Below, in pieces: positions 1 to 8,937 of a stretch of 64,000 nt of DNA. This stretch comes from Gracilaria vermiculophylla (lineage: Eukaryota > Rhodophyta > Florideophyceae > Gracilariales > Gracilariaceae), in the NCBI GenBank assembly GCA_019155205.2, contig JAHNZQ020000016.1, positions 1,020,008 through 1,084,007 on the forward strand, given 5' to 3'. Numbering within the stretch: the first letter of the stretch is position 1; each line of letters opens with the position of its first letter. The notes under the pieces were generated by a model. It worked only from the letters and a program-made list of their open reading frames with translations. It was not told the DNA's origin and ran no database searches. Position numbers and translations under genes: made by a program.

Positions 1-2093
1 CCAGTGTCTACGATGTGACTGAAGCTACTGTCACCGTGTGTCTCAACCCCGAAGACAAGTCTAAGAGGACACAGGTGCTTATAGTCGGACGAGAAAATCA
101 GAATCGTTCTATTGATGGTGACGTGGTTGTCATTGAATTATTACCAAAGTCAGAGTGGCGTTTCCCATCTAATCTGGCCATAGATCAGGACGAAGCTGAT
201 GTCGAAAGCGATTCTGAAGCAGTTGAAATTGAAGCTGCGAAATCTAGTCAACAGAAGCACAAGTCTATGATTCAGGACCGCGAGCCTAAACCCACAGGCC
301 GAGTTGTCGCTATTGCTCAGCGGAATTGGCGCCCATATTGCGGGACGATCAGCGAAAAGAGTCTGAGAGGCGGTGACACTGCGCTGTGTGTGCCAATGGA
401 CCGCAATGTTCCGAAGATCAGAGTGCGCTCGCGCAGGATACCACAGCTCCTAGGCAAGCGAGTGTTAATCATCATTGACAAATGGGATCGCACGTCAATC
501 CATCCTTCGGGACATATTATCCGTGAAATTGGGCCGAGCGAAGACAAGGAAGCCGAAACTGAGGTTATCTTGATAGAGAATGGGATTCCGACCCGTAAGT
601 TCTCTGATGCAGCAATGGCGTGCCTCCCAGATGAATCATGGACAGTGACAGAAGAGCATTGCAAAACGAGATGGGATTTACGTGAAATGACAATTTGCAG
701 TGTAGACCCTCCTGGGTGCACTGACATTGATGATGCGCTACATTTCCGTCGTATAAGCACTGATGAGGTGGAAGTTGGCGTGCATATTGCAGATGTGACG
801 GCGTTTGTCGGCCATGGAACTGTATTGGACAATGAAGCAGCTGAGAGAGGCTGCACTGTATATCTTGTGGACCGACGAATAGAAATGTTACCATCTCTTC
901 TCTCTGGGAACTTTTGCTCTCTTAGAGAGGGTGAAGAGCGACTCGCTTTTTCTGTGTTGATACGCATGGACAATGATGGCAACATCAAAATGAGAGAATT
1001 TGGTAGGTCGGTCATCAAATCAAAAGCTGCGTTAACATATGAGATGGCGCAGAACCGAATCGATGATGCAAGAAGGAATGAGTCGAGAGGAATAAGCACG
1101 AGCGATGAGGTTACTCGGTCGCTGCTCGGCTTGGCAGAAATTGCAAAGAAACTGAGAGAGAGACGTATGATGGCGGGCGCGCTGATCTTGGCGTCGCCAG
1201 AAGTGAAGTTCAAAATTGAAGAAGCGCAGGATGAAATCACGGACATGGCAATGTACGAAGTGCGTGAAACGAATCGAATGGTGGAGGAATTCATGTTGCT
1301 CGCCAATATTGTGGTTGCAGAAAAGATGTTGCGGCACTTTCCACAATGTGCGATGTTAAGAAGACATCCGAAGCCCTCTGAGGAAATGTTTGATCCGTTG
1401 ATTCGGGCGGCCAAGAGCGCTGGGTTTGATGTGGACGTGTCTAATAGCAAACGGCTCAACGAGTCGCTGGCTGAGGTTGAGAGCATAGCAAAGGCGCGAG
1501 GGGATGAGTATCTTGGAACACTGCTGAGAATTGTGGCTACTCGCTCTATGACTCAAGCGGTGTACTTTTCTTCAGGTGAAGTGTCTGACCCCGAATACTT
1601 GCACTACGGTTTGGCAGCGCCTGTGTACACGCATTTCACATCTCCGATTCGCAGATACGCAGATGTGCTCGTGCATAGACTGCTTTCCGCATGTCTTGGT
1701 TATGCATCGCTACCATTATCGTTACAAGACTCTCACAGGATGAATCAGTACGCCGAGGCTATCAATCAAAGGCATCGGTGTGCTCAATACGCGTCAAGGG
1801 CGTCCACATTGTTGCACACAGTGCTGTTGTTCAAGAAGGAGGGCGACAATCTGGAAGAGACTGCGCGCATCATCAGGATCCTCGGCAATGGGTTGGTGGT
1901 GCTGGTGCCACGTTACGGTGTTGAAGGAATAGTGCACGTGGGCGACGACGAGAAAGAGAAAGTGGATGAATCGGGGTCCACGATGGTGCTGAAGGATGGA
2001 CGTGCGTTGCGCGTGCTTGGAGAGGTGAGGGTGCGCATCAGAATTGACTCGGCTCCGGAACGAATGGACAAGGTGGTCTACGAATTGATGTAG
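1..2093 (+). CDS. DIS3: DIS3/RRP44 exosome ribonuclease, 3' part of gene
   Basis: Catalytic subunit of the RNA exosome, a 3'-to-5' exoribonuclease of the RNase II (RNB) family that degrades and trims RNA in nucleus and cytoplasm. The frame is open from base 3 to the stop at 2091-2093, so the 5' end, including the expected N-terminal PIN endonuclease domain, lies outside the window. What is visible: the end of the cold-shock domains (NRSIDGDVVVIELLP, then GRVVAIAQRNWRPYCG), the RNB domain with the active-site stretch DPPGCTDIDDALH carrying all four conserved Asp, the late motif YTHFTSPIRRYADVLVHRLL, and a C-terminal S1 domain. No intron in this part. Residue-level match to DIS3 proteins is very close over the whole length. 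The next gene, CCR4, follows on the same strand. Confidence 0.95.
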   Translation, partial: SVYDVTEATVTVCLNPEDKSKRTQVLIVGRENQNRSIDGDVVVIELLPKSEWRFPSNLAIDQDEADVESDSEAVEIEAAKSSQQKHKSMIQDREPKPTGRVVAIAQRNWRPYCGTISEKSLRGGDTALCVPMDRNVPKIRVRSRRIPQLLGKRVLIIIDKWDRTSIHPSGHIIREIGPSEDKEAETEVILIENGIPTRKFSDAAMACLPDESWTVTEEHCKTRWDLREMTICSVDPPGCTDIDDALHFRRISTDEVEVGVHIADVTAFVGHGTVLDNEAAERGCTVYLVDRRIEMLPSLLSGNFCSLREGEERLAFSVLIRMDNDGNIKMREFGRSVIKSKAALTYEMAQNRIDDARRNESRGISTSDEVTRSLLGLAEIAKKLRERRMMAGALILASPEVKFKIEEAQDEITDMAMYEVRETNRMVEEFMLLANIVVAEKMLRHFPQCAMLRRHPKPSEEMFDPLIRAAKSAGFDVDVSNSKRLNESLAEVESIAKARGDEYLGTLLRIVATRSMTQAVYFSSGEVSDPEYLHYGLAAPVYTHFTSPIRRYADVLVHRLLSACLGYASLPLSLQDSHRMNQYAEAINQRHRCAQYASRASTLLHTVLLFKKEGDNLEETARIIRILGNGLVVLVPRYGVEGIVHVGDDEKEKVDESGSTMVLKDGRALRVLGEVRVRIRIDSAPERMDKVVYELM

Positions 2094-2674
2094 CTGTGCG
2101 TGCGGGTAGCGCAAGACCAATCGTGTGGGTACACCTGGGAGTGTTTGATCGGCTGTGCTCGTTGCATGGGCGGCGCATTGATGAGGTGCATCTCGAGCAT
2201 GACGGGGCGCTGCTATGCCGTGCTTGGCGTGTGCGGTGAGCAGGGCGAGCGGATACTCACAAACAGCGGAGGAGAGTTTGTCGCGCGCGGGGGCTGCGCG
2301 GTCGCGAGACGCAGTGCTTGTGGCAAGTTGAAGCATTTATGTTTCGGCGTCACGGAGGCCGGCCGAGTGCGTCGAGTGGGTGCACAGCCGTGCTCCAGAC
2401 GAGCCGCGGCGTGCTCTGCTACACGCATTTGCGGAATGGGGTGAGCACTCTGCCGCCCGCCGCGCTGTACAACGCCTCCTCCCTGTACACGTGGCCACAA
2501 AAGCCACAAAAGCGCGCGCCGTCCAACGTGGACACTTTCGCGACCTTCCACCGCGTCGCCACCCCCCCCGCGCGCGCCGCGCCCGCGCCGCCGCCCAACA
2601 ACACAACCCTCACCCTCTACATACCCACCCCTGCGCGCCCAATCGCCCCGCACCAGCTGCCCCGCGTCGCCGCT
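2094..2674. promoter_or_regulatory. Spacer and probable promoter/leader of the CCR4 gene
   Basis: 581 bases between DIS3 and CCR4, both on the plus strand. The first half is mixed sequence. From about 2520 it becomes strongly C-rich (runs of cccc, ccaccc), with a pyrimidine-rich leader just before the chosen CCR4 ATG at 2675. An open frame continues upstream to 2318, but its translation is low-complexity Ala/Pro and is not needed. No TATA box was recognised. Confidence 0.4.
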
Positions 2675-4528
2675 ATGGTGGCCGCGGACGTCGCGCCCAT
2701 CACCCGCTCCAAACTACCTGCCACCCCCGCGACCATGCCGCCGGCGTCCGCCTCGCCCACCGCGTCGCCGCCCGCGCCATCGTCCCCCCAATCAGCCACC
2801 CCCCAAATCCAGCGCGTGGAGTTTCTTTATACGCAAACCCCCGTAGAGGGATGCGATCTGCTGCCCTACGTCGTCATCCGCACCGCCGCCGGCGACGTGA
2901 AGAGCGCCGAGGCCATCGAGGCAAAGACGCGCGGCGCCCTCTCCGTCCAGTACCGCTGGAACCGCTGTGCCGCCACGTACACATGCGCGCGCACGTCGTG
3001 CTTCAAGCCCGCCGCGCAGCAGTTCGTCCCGCTGCTCAAGCTCGCCGCGTCGCGCGCGCTGCCGCCCGATCACCTTGACGCCGCGCTCAAGCAGTCCTTC
3101 TTCTGCTCCACGCACTGCCTGTGCTCGTCGTGGGAGTCGCTGCGCGCCTTCACGCAGAACATCTCCGCGTCGTTTCCCAGCGCTGACGCGGCTGGCGCGC
3201 GCTCGCCGGACGACGCGGCAGCCAGCGTGCGATCGCACGTGGTGCCCGACCGCAGCGAGCCCGTGTTTCAGGAGCCGCTTCTGAATCCGACCATCACGTC
3301 CGAGGTGGCGTTCATCCGCAACTACGCGCCGACCGCCGACGACGTGGGCCACGTGCTCGAGCTCGTCTGCCGCTACGTGCAGCGAAATGCAGACGGCACC
3401 GTCAACATCGGGCCTCCAGTGTCGGTTCGCTCGCGGGCTGTGCGCACCATTCCTCCCCCTCCACCCGAGCGGCGCATGTTCAACCTCTCCACCGGCGAGC
3501 TGTACAGCGCCAAGACGCGACGCCCCGGGGCGTTTCGAGTGCTGTCGTACAACATTCTTTCCGAAATATATGCAAATTCTCAAGCGTATCCGCATTGTCC
3601 GGCCTGGGCGCTTTCATGGACATATCGCAAGCGTAACCTCATCCGGGAGATGGCTCTTTTCGAGGCCGACATCCTGTGTCTACAAGAGATTCAAGCTGAT
3701 CACTTTGAGGATCACTTTCAACCGTACTTTGCGCGAATGGGCTATGAAAGCAATTTCAAGGTCAAGACGCGCGAAGCTATGGGCCGCAAGGGAAAAATCG
3801 ATGGATGCGCCACTTTTTACCGAAAGGAAGCGTTTGCGCTGCGCGAGCAGCACATTGTCGAGTACAACACGATTGCTCAGTCGCGAACAAAGGAGGCTCG
3901 AACTCTGAACAGGTGTCTCAAGGGGAACGTGGGGCTCATTTTAGTGCTGGAGTGCCTGGACGGCTCGGGGCCGTTGGTGGTCGCCAACACGCACCTGCAC
4001 TGGGACCCCGAGCTGACAGACGTGAAGATCTTCCAGATTGATGCGTTCATGCACGAGCTGGAGGTGCTAATGCACAACCGGCGGTTGCCAGCAGACGTGC
4101 CGCTCATCATCGCCGGCGATTTGAACTCTGAACCGATAAGCTCAGTGTACGAATTCCTATCCACTGGTCAGTGCTCGTTGACAAAACCGGACATGTCGGA
4201 GGAGCTGTCCGAAAGTGTGCTGAGCACGTGCCGACTGTCGCACAACCTTCACCTGCGGTCCGCGTACTCGTTGACCGGGTCTGAGCCAGCGTTTACGAAT
4301 TACACGCACAATTTTGTGGGCGTGCTCGATTACATCTGGTTTGGCGTCGATAGCGTGCTTCCTGTGGCGATTTTGGAAATTCCCGACGAGAGGAGTCTTT
4401 TTGGTAAAGAGGCTGAAACCGACTGCGAGGACGGGATTCCCAACGCTCAGTGGAGTTCGGATCATGTGGCGCTGGTAGCAGAGTTTCAAGTAGTGAAGCG
4501 CCATGGATTAGCTCACGCTCCTATGTAA
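2675..4528 (+). CDS. CCR4: CCR4-type poly(A) deadenylase, plant-like architecture
   Basis: Predicted 3' exoribonuclease that shortens mRNA poly(A) tails, as part of the CCR4-NOT complex. 617 aa from the ATG at 2675, chosen because it directly precedes the conserved N-terminal domain; an open frame reaches back to 2339. The N-terminal third (about residues 45-165) has the Cys/His-rich domain of plant CCR4 homologues 1/2 (VEGCDLLPYVVIRT, spaced Cys pairs), then the linker YAPTADDVGHVL, also plant-like. The endonuclease/exonuclease/phosphatase domain spans about 287-610, with catalytic Glu338 (CLQEIQ), Asp482 and Asn484 (GDLNSE), and His597 (SSDHVAL). The leucine-rich repeats found in animal and fungal CCR4 are absent, as in plants. 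Single exon. Its 3' end faces RPC4. Confidence 0.93.
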   Translation: MVAADVAPITRSKLPATPATMPPASASPTASPPAPSSPQSATPQIQRVEFLYTQTPVEGCDLLPYVVIRTAAGDVKSAEAIEAKTRGALSVQYRWNRCAATYTCARTSCFKPAAQQFVPLLKLAASRALPPDHLDAALKQSFFCSTHCLCSSWESLRAFTQNISASFPSADAAGARSPDDAAASVRSHVVPDRSEPVFQEPLLNPTITSEVAFIRNYAPTADDVGHVLELVCRYVQRNADGTVNIGPPVSVRSRAVRTIPPPPPERRMFNLSTGELYSAKTRRPGAFRVLSYNILSEIYANSQAYPHCPAWALSWTYRKRNLIREMALFEADILCLQEIQADHFEDHFQPYFARMGYESNFKVKTREAMGRKGKIDGCATFYRKEAFALREQHIVEYNTIAQSRTKEARTLNRCLKGNVGLILVLECLDGSGPLVVANTHLHWDPELTDVKIFQIDAFMHELEVLMHNRRLPADVPLIIAGDLNSEPISSVYEFLSTGQCSLTKPDMSEELSESVLSTCRLSHNLHLRSAYSLTGSEPAFTNYTHNFVGVLDYIWFGVDSVLPVAILEIPDERSLFGKEAETDCEDGIPNAQWSSDHVALVAEFQVVKRHGLAHAPM

Positions 4529-4788
4529 CGTGGTGGCTCAACAGATTCAAGCTTTGCTGACTGCGCAACTTGTCAAGATTATGTGTCAAAACACAACACC
4601 GTAAACCAAGAGTTTGTACATAAAGCAACCAATAGCCAAATTCAGTGATTTGAGTTTGCTTGGCGTGTGCCCGTCGACGCTGTGCGAGACCTCGTTGCAC
4701 AGAAAGCAAACCGGCAGCCATAGTACGTGAATTAGCTGGTCGACGCTGTGCGACAGACGCGCTGTGAGCAGCGAGCGAGGCGCGGGTG

Positions 4789-5247
4789 TCAGCGCAGGCC
4801 AAGCGAAGGAATGCCGACCACTTTGGGCATGTACCCGTTTGACAATTCATCGCATGTGCTTTGCGACGTGTTGACAAGCAGAAGCTGCTGACACACCTTT
4901 GGTTCGACGCCGTGCTCGAGGTCAATGACGTCGCCGCACTGCATGACGAGCTGCACGCGCCCGCTCTTGAAGAAGCGCAGCTTGCCCATGAACTGCGCTT
5001 TGCCCGGCTCGCCCACTCTTCTCAGGTCGGTTCCGAGCCCGCGCATGCGCTCTCCCGCCGTGACGGCGGCGGCGACGGAGGTCTGCTTGGAAGGCTCGTG
5101 CGGGCGCTGCTCCTCGCCTATGTTGGCGGCGGCAGGGTTCTCGCTGAGTGTCAGCAGCCCCGGCAGTTGGAGGAAGGAAAGGGATGATTCAGACATTAAA
5201 AGCTTTCTGGCCACGGTTCCCTCCGCAAACATGTCTGCGCTGAGCGG

Positions 5248-5290
<43 letters not shown>

Positions 5291-6357
5291 GCAGCGGCGG
5301 CGGCAGCGGCGGCGGCAAAGTGTGCGGCGTGCGGGTCGAGCGTCACGGGCTCGGGCTCGGGCTTGGGCTCGGGCTTGGGCTCGGGCTTGGGCTCGGGCTC
5401 GGGCTCGGGCTCGGGTTCGGGCTTGGGCTTGGGCTCGGGCTCAAACTCGGACTCGGTGGCGGGGTGCGGTTTGGCGGGGCTGAATAAGGAATGCAAGCGG
5501 TTGGTGAGTTTGTGCATGTCATCGTCGAGACTGTCGTGCACAAAGTGGCCAAAGTCGTGCGGCATGTGACGCAAGCCCGGCAGCGAGACGGGCAACAGGA
5601 CGCCGTGCTCGGTGAGGTGGCCGGCGTACGGGGCAATGTCGCGGTTTCGCAGCTCAAAGGCGTGGTCGGGCATGTCGTCGTCGCTGTCCAGCGCGGCCTC
5701 GACGTGCTCCAGAAACTGGAAGGCGCGGTCCTTCTTGAGCCTGGGCCTGAGGGCTGCGGACGGGCGCGCGGCGGCGGCGTGCAGCGCGGCGTCGTCGTGG
5801 CAGTCGTCGAGGAGGCGCAGCGCGGCGTCGGCGCGCAGCGCGGCGGCGGCGGCGGACTCGCTGGCGGCGCCCGCGCTGCTCAGGGCGCCCGAGCTGCTGG
5901 CGGCGCCCGCCGAGCCCAGCGACGCCGACGACACGCCCGAGCTGCGCACGCTGGACGCGGCCGACGGCGCGGCCGACGGCGCGCGCGACGGCGGCGCGCG
6001 CGGCGGCGCGATCTGCCCCAGCCCCACGACGTGCGCGCCGTACTGCGGCGCGGCGCGCGCGGCGCCGCCCCCCCCCCGCGCACGGCGCGCGGCGCGGCCG
6101 CGGCCGCGCGCGTCGGGCGGCGCGGCGGATCGCTCGTGCGGCGACGGCGGCGGCGGCGGCGGCGGCTTGGCGGCCGGCTTGCGGCGCGCGACCTGGCGCG
6201 GCACGACGCGGCGGCCGCGCGCGCGCGCGCGACCGCGGCCACGGCCGCGGCCGCGGCCGCGCGCGGCGGCAGGTGGCGCGTTGGGCGCGTTGGGCGCGTT
6301 GGGCGCGTTGGGCGCGTTGGGCGCGTTGGGCGCGGCGTGGCCGTCGGCGGGGTCCAT
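4789..6357 (-). CDS. RPC4: RNA polymerase III subunit RPC4 (RPC53/POLR3D)
   Basis: Pol III subunit acting in initiation, termination and re-initiation; in yeast it pairs with RPC37. 522 aa from ATG at 6357 (MDPADGHAA). The diagnostic part is the C-terminus: FMGKLRFFKSGRVQLVMQCG followed by a segment ending MPKVVGIPSL, the conserved RPC4 tail that contacts its partner. The N-terminus is basic and Arg/Gly-rich (RGRGRGRGRAR), also typical. Odd features are low-complexity insertions: six tandem NAP tripeptides, a long Glu/Lys-Pro run, and about 24 alanines from a (GCN) tract. An open frame continues upstream to 6840, but this is antisense GC-rich promoter and is not included. Divergent from the phosphatase gene; convergent with CCR4 (260-base gap). 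Confidence 0.85.
5248..5450 (-). repeat. Poly-Ala and Glu-Pro coding repeats inside RPC4
   Basis: 5248-5317 is an imperfect GCG/GCA triplet run coding for polyalanine on the minus strand. 5346-5450 is a run of 6-base units (ggctcg/ggcttg) coding Glu-Pro and Lys-Pro dipeptides. Both keep the RPC4 frame, so copy-number changes of whole codons would be tolerated. Confidence 0.85.
6280..6333 (-). repeat. Six tandem 9-bp units coding (Asn-Ala-Pro)6
   Basis: The 9-base unit gttgggcgc is repeated six times and codes NAP on the minus strand near the N-terminus of RPC4. Copies are nearly identical, suggesting recent slippage. Confidence 0.85.
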
Positions 6358-7323
6358 CGGCGTGCGCGGCGGGGCGACGCGTGCGCATCGGCGGCGCGCG
6401 GCCAAGTGCGGCGCGGTGCGGCGCGGCGCGGCGCAACGCGGCGCAGCGCTCGACACGACACACGGTGCGCGCAGCGCCGCGGCACGTGTGCGGCGTGGAC
6501 GACAGGGCGGCGTGGGAACGTGTGTCCGTGGACACGTGGAAGAGTGGGAAGGTGGGGCAGGTGGGAAGGTGGGGCAGGTGGGCAGGCGCGCGGTGCGGCA
6601 CGTGCAGGACGTCGGGGGAGGCGGGGCGGAGGGGACTGTGTATGTTGCAGCGGCATGGGTGGGGGTGCGGGAGCGCAGCGCAGCGCAGCGGGCAAAGTGT
6701 GACGAGGAGGAGGGAACGGTGGGAATGCGGCAGCCATGCAGGCGAAGCAGCGGCGCGGGGGCTAACGGCGGAGGGGCGGCGGCGGCGGCGTGGCGGCGGC
6801 GTGGCGGCGGCGGCGGCGCGTTGCACGGCGAGCACGCCACGCGGGGCGGCGATGGGCGTCACGGGCGCACGGGCGCACGCGGCGGTTCATGCGAGGAAAA
6901 GCGCGCGCGCCATGCGCGCGGCGCATGGATGCGCGCGGCTAACGCGCCGGCAGCGCGCTTGCGCGCGGCGGACAAGTGCCAGCCGCGGCGCAACAATTAT
7001 GTCGACGCGCGCGGCGCGGCGCGCGCTTTTTTTTGCAGCGCGCGCCGCTCTTACACGTCGCGCCATCCTGGAAAGCATCAGCGCCGCCGCGCGCTGCCGC
7101 CCGCGGCGCCTTTTTTTTCCCCCCGCCCGCCTGTTACACCGCGTGCCATCTTGGAAAGCATCAGCGCCGCCGCCGCGCGCCGCCCCCCGCCGGCCCTCCC
7201 CCTCCCCCCCTCCCCCGTCACGCGCGCCCCACACTCCCCCGCGCCCCGCTCCCCCTCCCTCGCCCTGCTCCTTCATCCTCGCCGTGCTCCTCCATCCTCG
7301 CCCTGCTCCCCCACGCCGCAGCA
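6358..7323. promoter_or_regulatory. Bidirectional promoter region, RPC4 / phosphatase
   Basis: 966 bases between divergent start codons, extremely GC-rich with purine-rich stretches (6540-6800) on one side and a C-rich leader (7180-7320) before the phosphatase ATG. It contains an 83-base tandem duplication (separate entry). Long open frames on both strands here are a by-product of the base composition. No gene was recognised. Confidence 0.5.
7020..7180 (+). repeat. Two-copy 83-bp promoter repeat
   Basis: A T-run followed by ttacac, a GCG-rich gap and gccatcctggaaagcatc is present at about 7051 and again, slightly diverged, at 7134 (ttacac to ttacac is 83 bases). It lies 140-300 bases upstream of the phosphatase ATG and may be a duplicated regulatory block; function unknown. 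Confidence 0.6.
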
Positions 7324-7889
7324 ATGCACCCCGCGCCGCCGCCGCCGCCGCCGCTCATCCCCCCCTTCCGCTTCACCGCCGTCGAGCACGACCTGTTCCG
7401 CGGCGCGTACCCCACGCGCCGCAACCTGCGCTTCCTCGACCGCCTGCGCCTGCGCACCGTGCTGTCGCTGGAGCCCGACCCGCACGGCCCGTCGCCCGCG
7501 CTGGCGCGCTACTGCGCCGCCAACGGCGTGGCGCACCGCACCTACCACGTCGGCAAGTACGACGAGTCCTTCTCGCACACGCAGCCGCTGGTGGCCGCGC
7601 TGCTGTCGCAGCTCGTCGACGCGCGCAACCACCCGCTGCTGCTGCACTGCCGCGACGGCGCGCACAACACCGGCCTCGTCGTCATGTGCCTGCGCCGCCT
7701 GCAGAACTGGAGCCTGCCCATGATCTACCGCGAGTTCACGCGCTACACCAAGAACAACCACATCTCCTTCGAGGAGAAGCGCTTCGTGCAGGCCTTCAAC
7801 GCCTCCGTCGCCGTGCCGCCGCGCACCCCGCCCTGGCTGTGGCAGCGCGTGCGCCACCGCCGCCACCCGTCCATCCGCCTGCTGCTGCT

Positions 7890-7927
<38 letters not shown>

Positions 7928-8301
7928 CCGCCGACGCCGCCGCCGACGTCGACGCCGACGCCGCCGCCGCCGCTGCCGCCGCCGCTGCTGCCGCTGCCGC
8001 CGCCGCCGCCGCCACCGCCGCCGCCGCTGCCGCCGCCGCCGCTGCCGCCGCTGCCACTGCGCACACTGCGCGCACTGCGCACGCTGCGCACGCTGCGCAC
8101 ACCGGCGACACTGGCGTCACTGCCGATGCGCAGCCGTCGCCGGAGGCGACGTCAGCGCGCAGTGCGTGGCGCGCAGCTGCGACGCGCGGCGCCAGCAGTC
8201 ATGCCCACATGAGACTGCACTACAGCGCGCCAGTGGCGGCGCTGGACGTTGCGGGCATGCACTTTGTCAAGTGCTGCACGTCTCACACCACCAGCCCATG
8301 A
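7324..8301 (+). CDS. Atypical Siw14/OCA-type tyrosine phosphatase-like protein, probably inactive
   Basis: 325 aa from ATG at 7324. Residues about 13-165 match the plant and fungal atypical dual-specificity phosphatases (Siw14, OCA1-6): the N-terminal F-x-AVEHDLFRGAYPTRRNLRFL motif, LRTVLSLEPD, and LLHCRDGAHNTGLVVMCLRR followed by the LQNWSLPMIYREFTR helix. The active-site loop should read Cys-x5-Arg; here it is C-R-D-G-A-H-N, so the cysteine is kept but the phosphate-binding Arg is Asn. Similar losses occur in fungal OCA-type pseudo-enzymes, so a scaffold or phosphoinositide/inositol-pyrophosphate-binding role is an inference. The C-terminal half is Ala/Asp low complexity from a GCC/GAC tract. 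Its last codons enter the 87-bp tandem repeat. Single exon. Confidence 0.82.
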
Positions 8302-8601
8302 CGACGATGGTGACGCTTCCTCCTCGCCCTCATCATCATTGCGCGCATGCACTTTGTCAAGTGCTGCTCGTTTCACACCAGCCCATGACGGCGATGGTGA
8401 CGCTTCCTCTTCGCCCTCATCATCATTGCGCGCATGCGCTTTGTCAAGTGCTGCTCGTTTCACACCAGCCCATGACGGCGATGATGACGCTTCCTCCTCG
8501 CCCTCATCATCATTGCGCGCATGCGCTTTGTCAAGTGCTGCTCGTTTCACACCAGCCCATGACGGCGATGATGACGCTTCCTCATCATCATCATTATCAT
8601 C
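8251..8601 (+). repeat. Four-copy 87-bp tandem repeat (minisatellite)
   Basis: Units at 8251-8340 (90 bases), 8341-8427, 8428-8514 and 8515-8601 (87 bases each), about 93-97% alike, each starting gcgcgcatgc and holding cacaccagcccatgacg. The extra three bases in unit 1 and the 87-base period keep all frames open: both strands can be read through as a 29-residue repeat. It overlaps the last codons of the phosphatase gene and fills the convergent gap to the kinase gene. Confidence 0.9.
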
Positions 8602-8937
8602 AGCAGCAGCAGTAGCAAAGCAGTCAAACAAAAAGCAGCAGCAAAAACAGTTAGTGTTTAGTGTTAACATCAAAGCAGCCAAGCTATTGTTCGCCTTGCA
8701 TCCATCCATCCAAGAGTGTGTGCATGTGTTGTAAAGTTACCAACAAAAAAAAAAAAACAAAAAGAAGCGCGGTGTGAGCACCGCGAGCACACACACACCA
8801 CACGACCAAAGCAACGACAACAACAAAAACAAAACAGGAAAAAAAAAGGTGTTATGAGTTTTGGTTTCTGGCGCGGGGAAAAAGGCTTTGGTGCTATCAA
8901 CAAAAAGTACACCTTTCTGGGCAAGTGCGCGTGGTGC
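8302..8937. other. Convergent 3' spacer, phosphatase / kinase
   Basis: 636 bases between two converging genes. Holds most of the 87-bp repeat, then an A-rich stretch (8740-8860) with several runs of 8 or more A on the plus strand and a short CA run at 8790-8800, likely 3' UTR sequence. No gene seen. Confidence 0.5.

Noticed and set aside
8251..8601. CRISPR-like array
   Set aside because: Head-to-tail repeats without unique spacers, in a eukaryotic 3' region.
5612..8615. Plus-strand open frames of 700-780 codons across RPC4 and the phosphatase region
   Set aside because: Compositional: very GC-rich DNA has few stops. Translations are Arg/Ala/Pro-rich with no family match and are antisense or out of frame to clear genes.
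8152..8709. Minus-strand frame coding four 29-residue repeats (WAGVKRAALDKAHAR)
   Set aside because: The repeat has a period divisible by three so every frame stays open; the plus-strand phosphatase end overlaps it, and there is no non-repeat conserved part.
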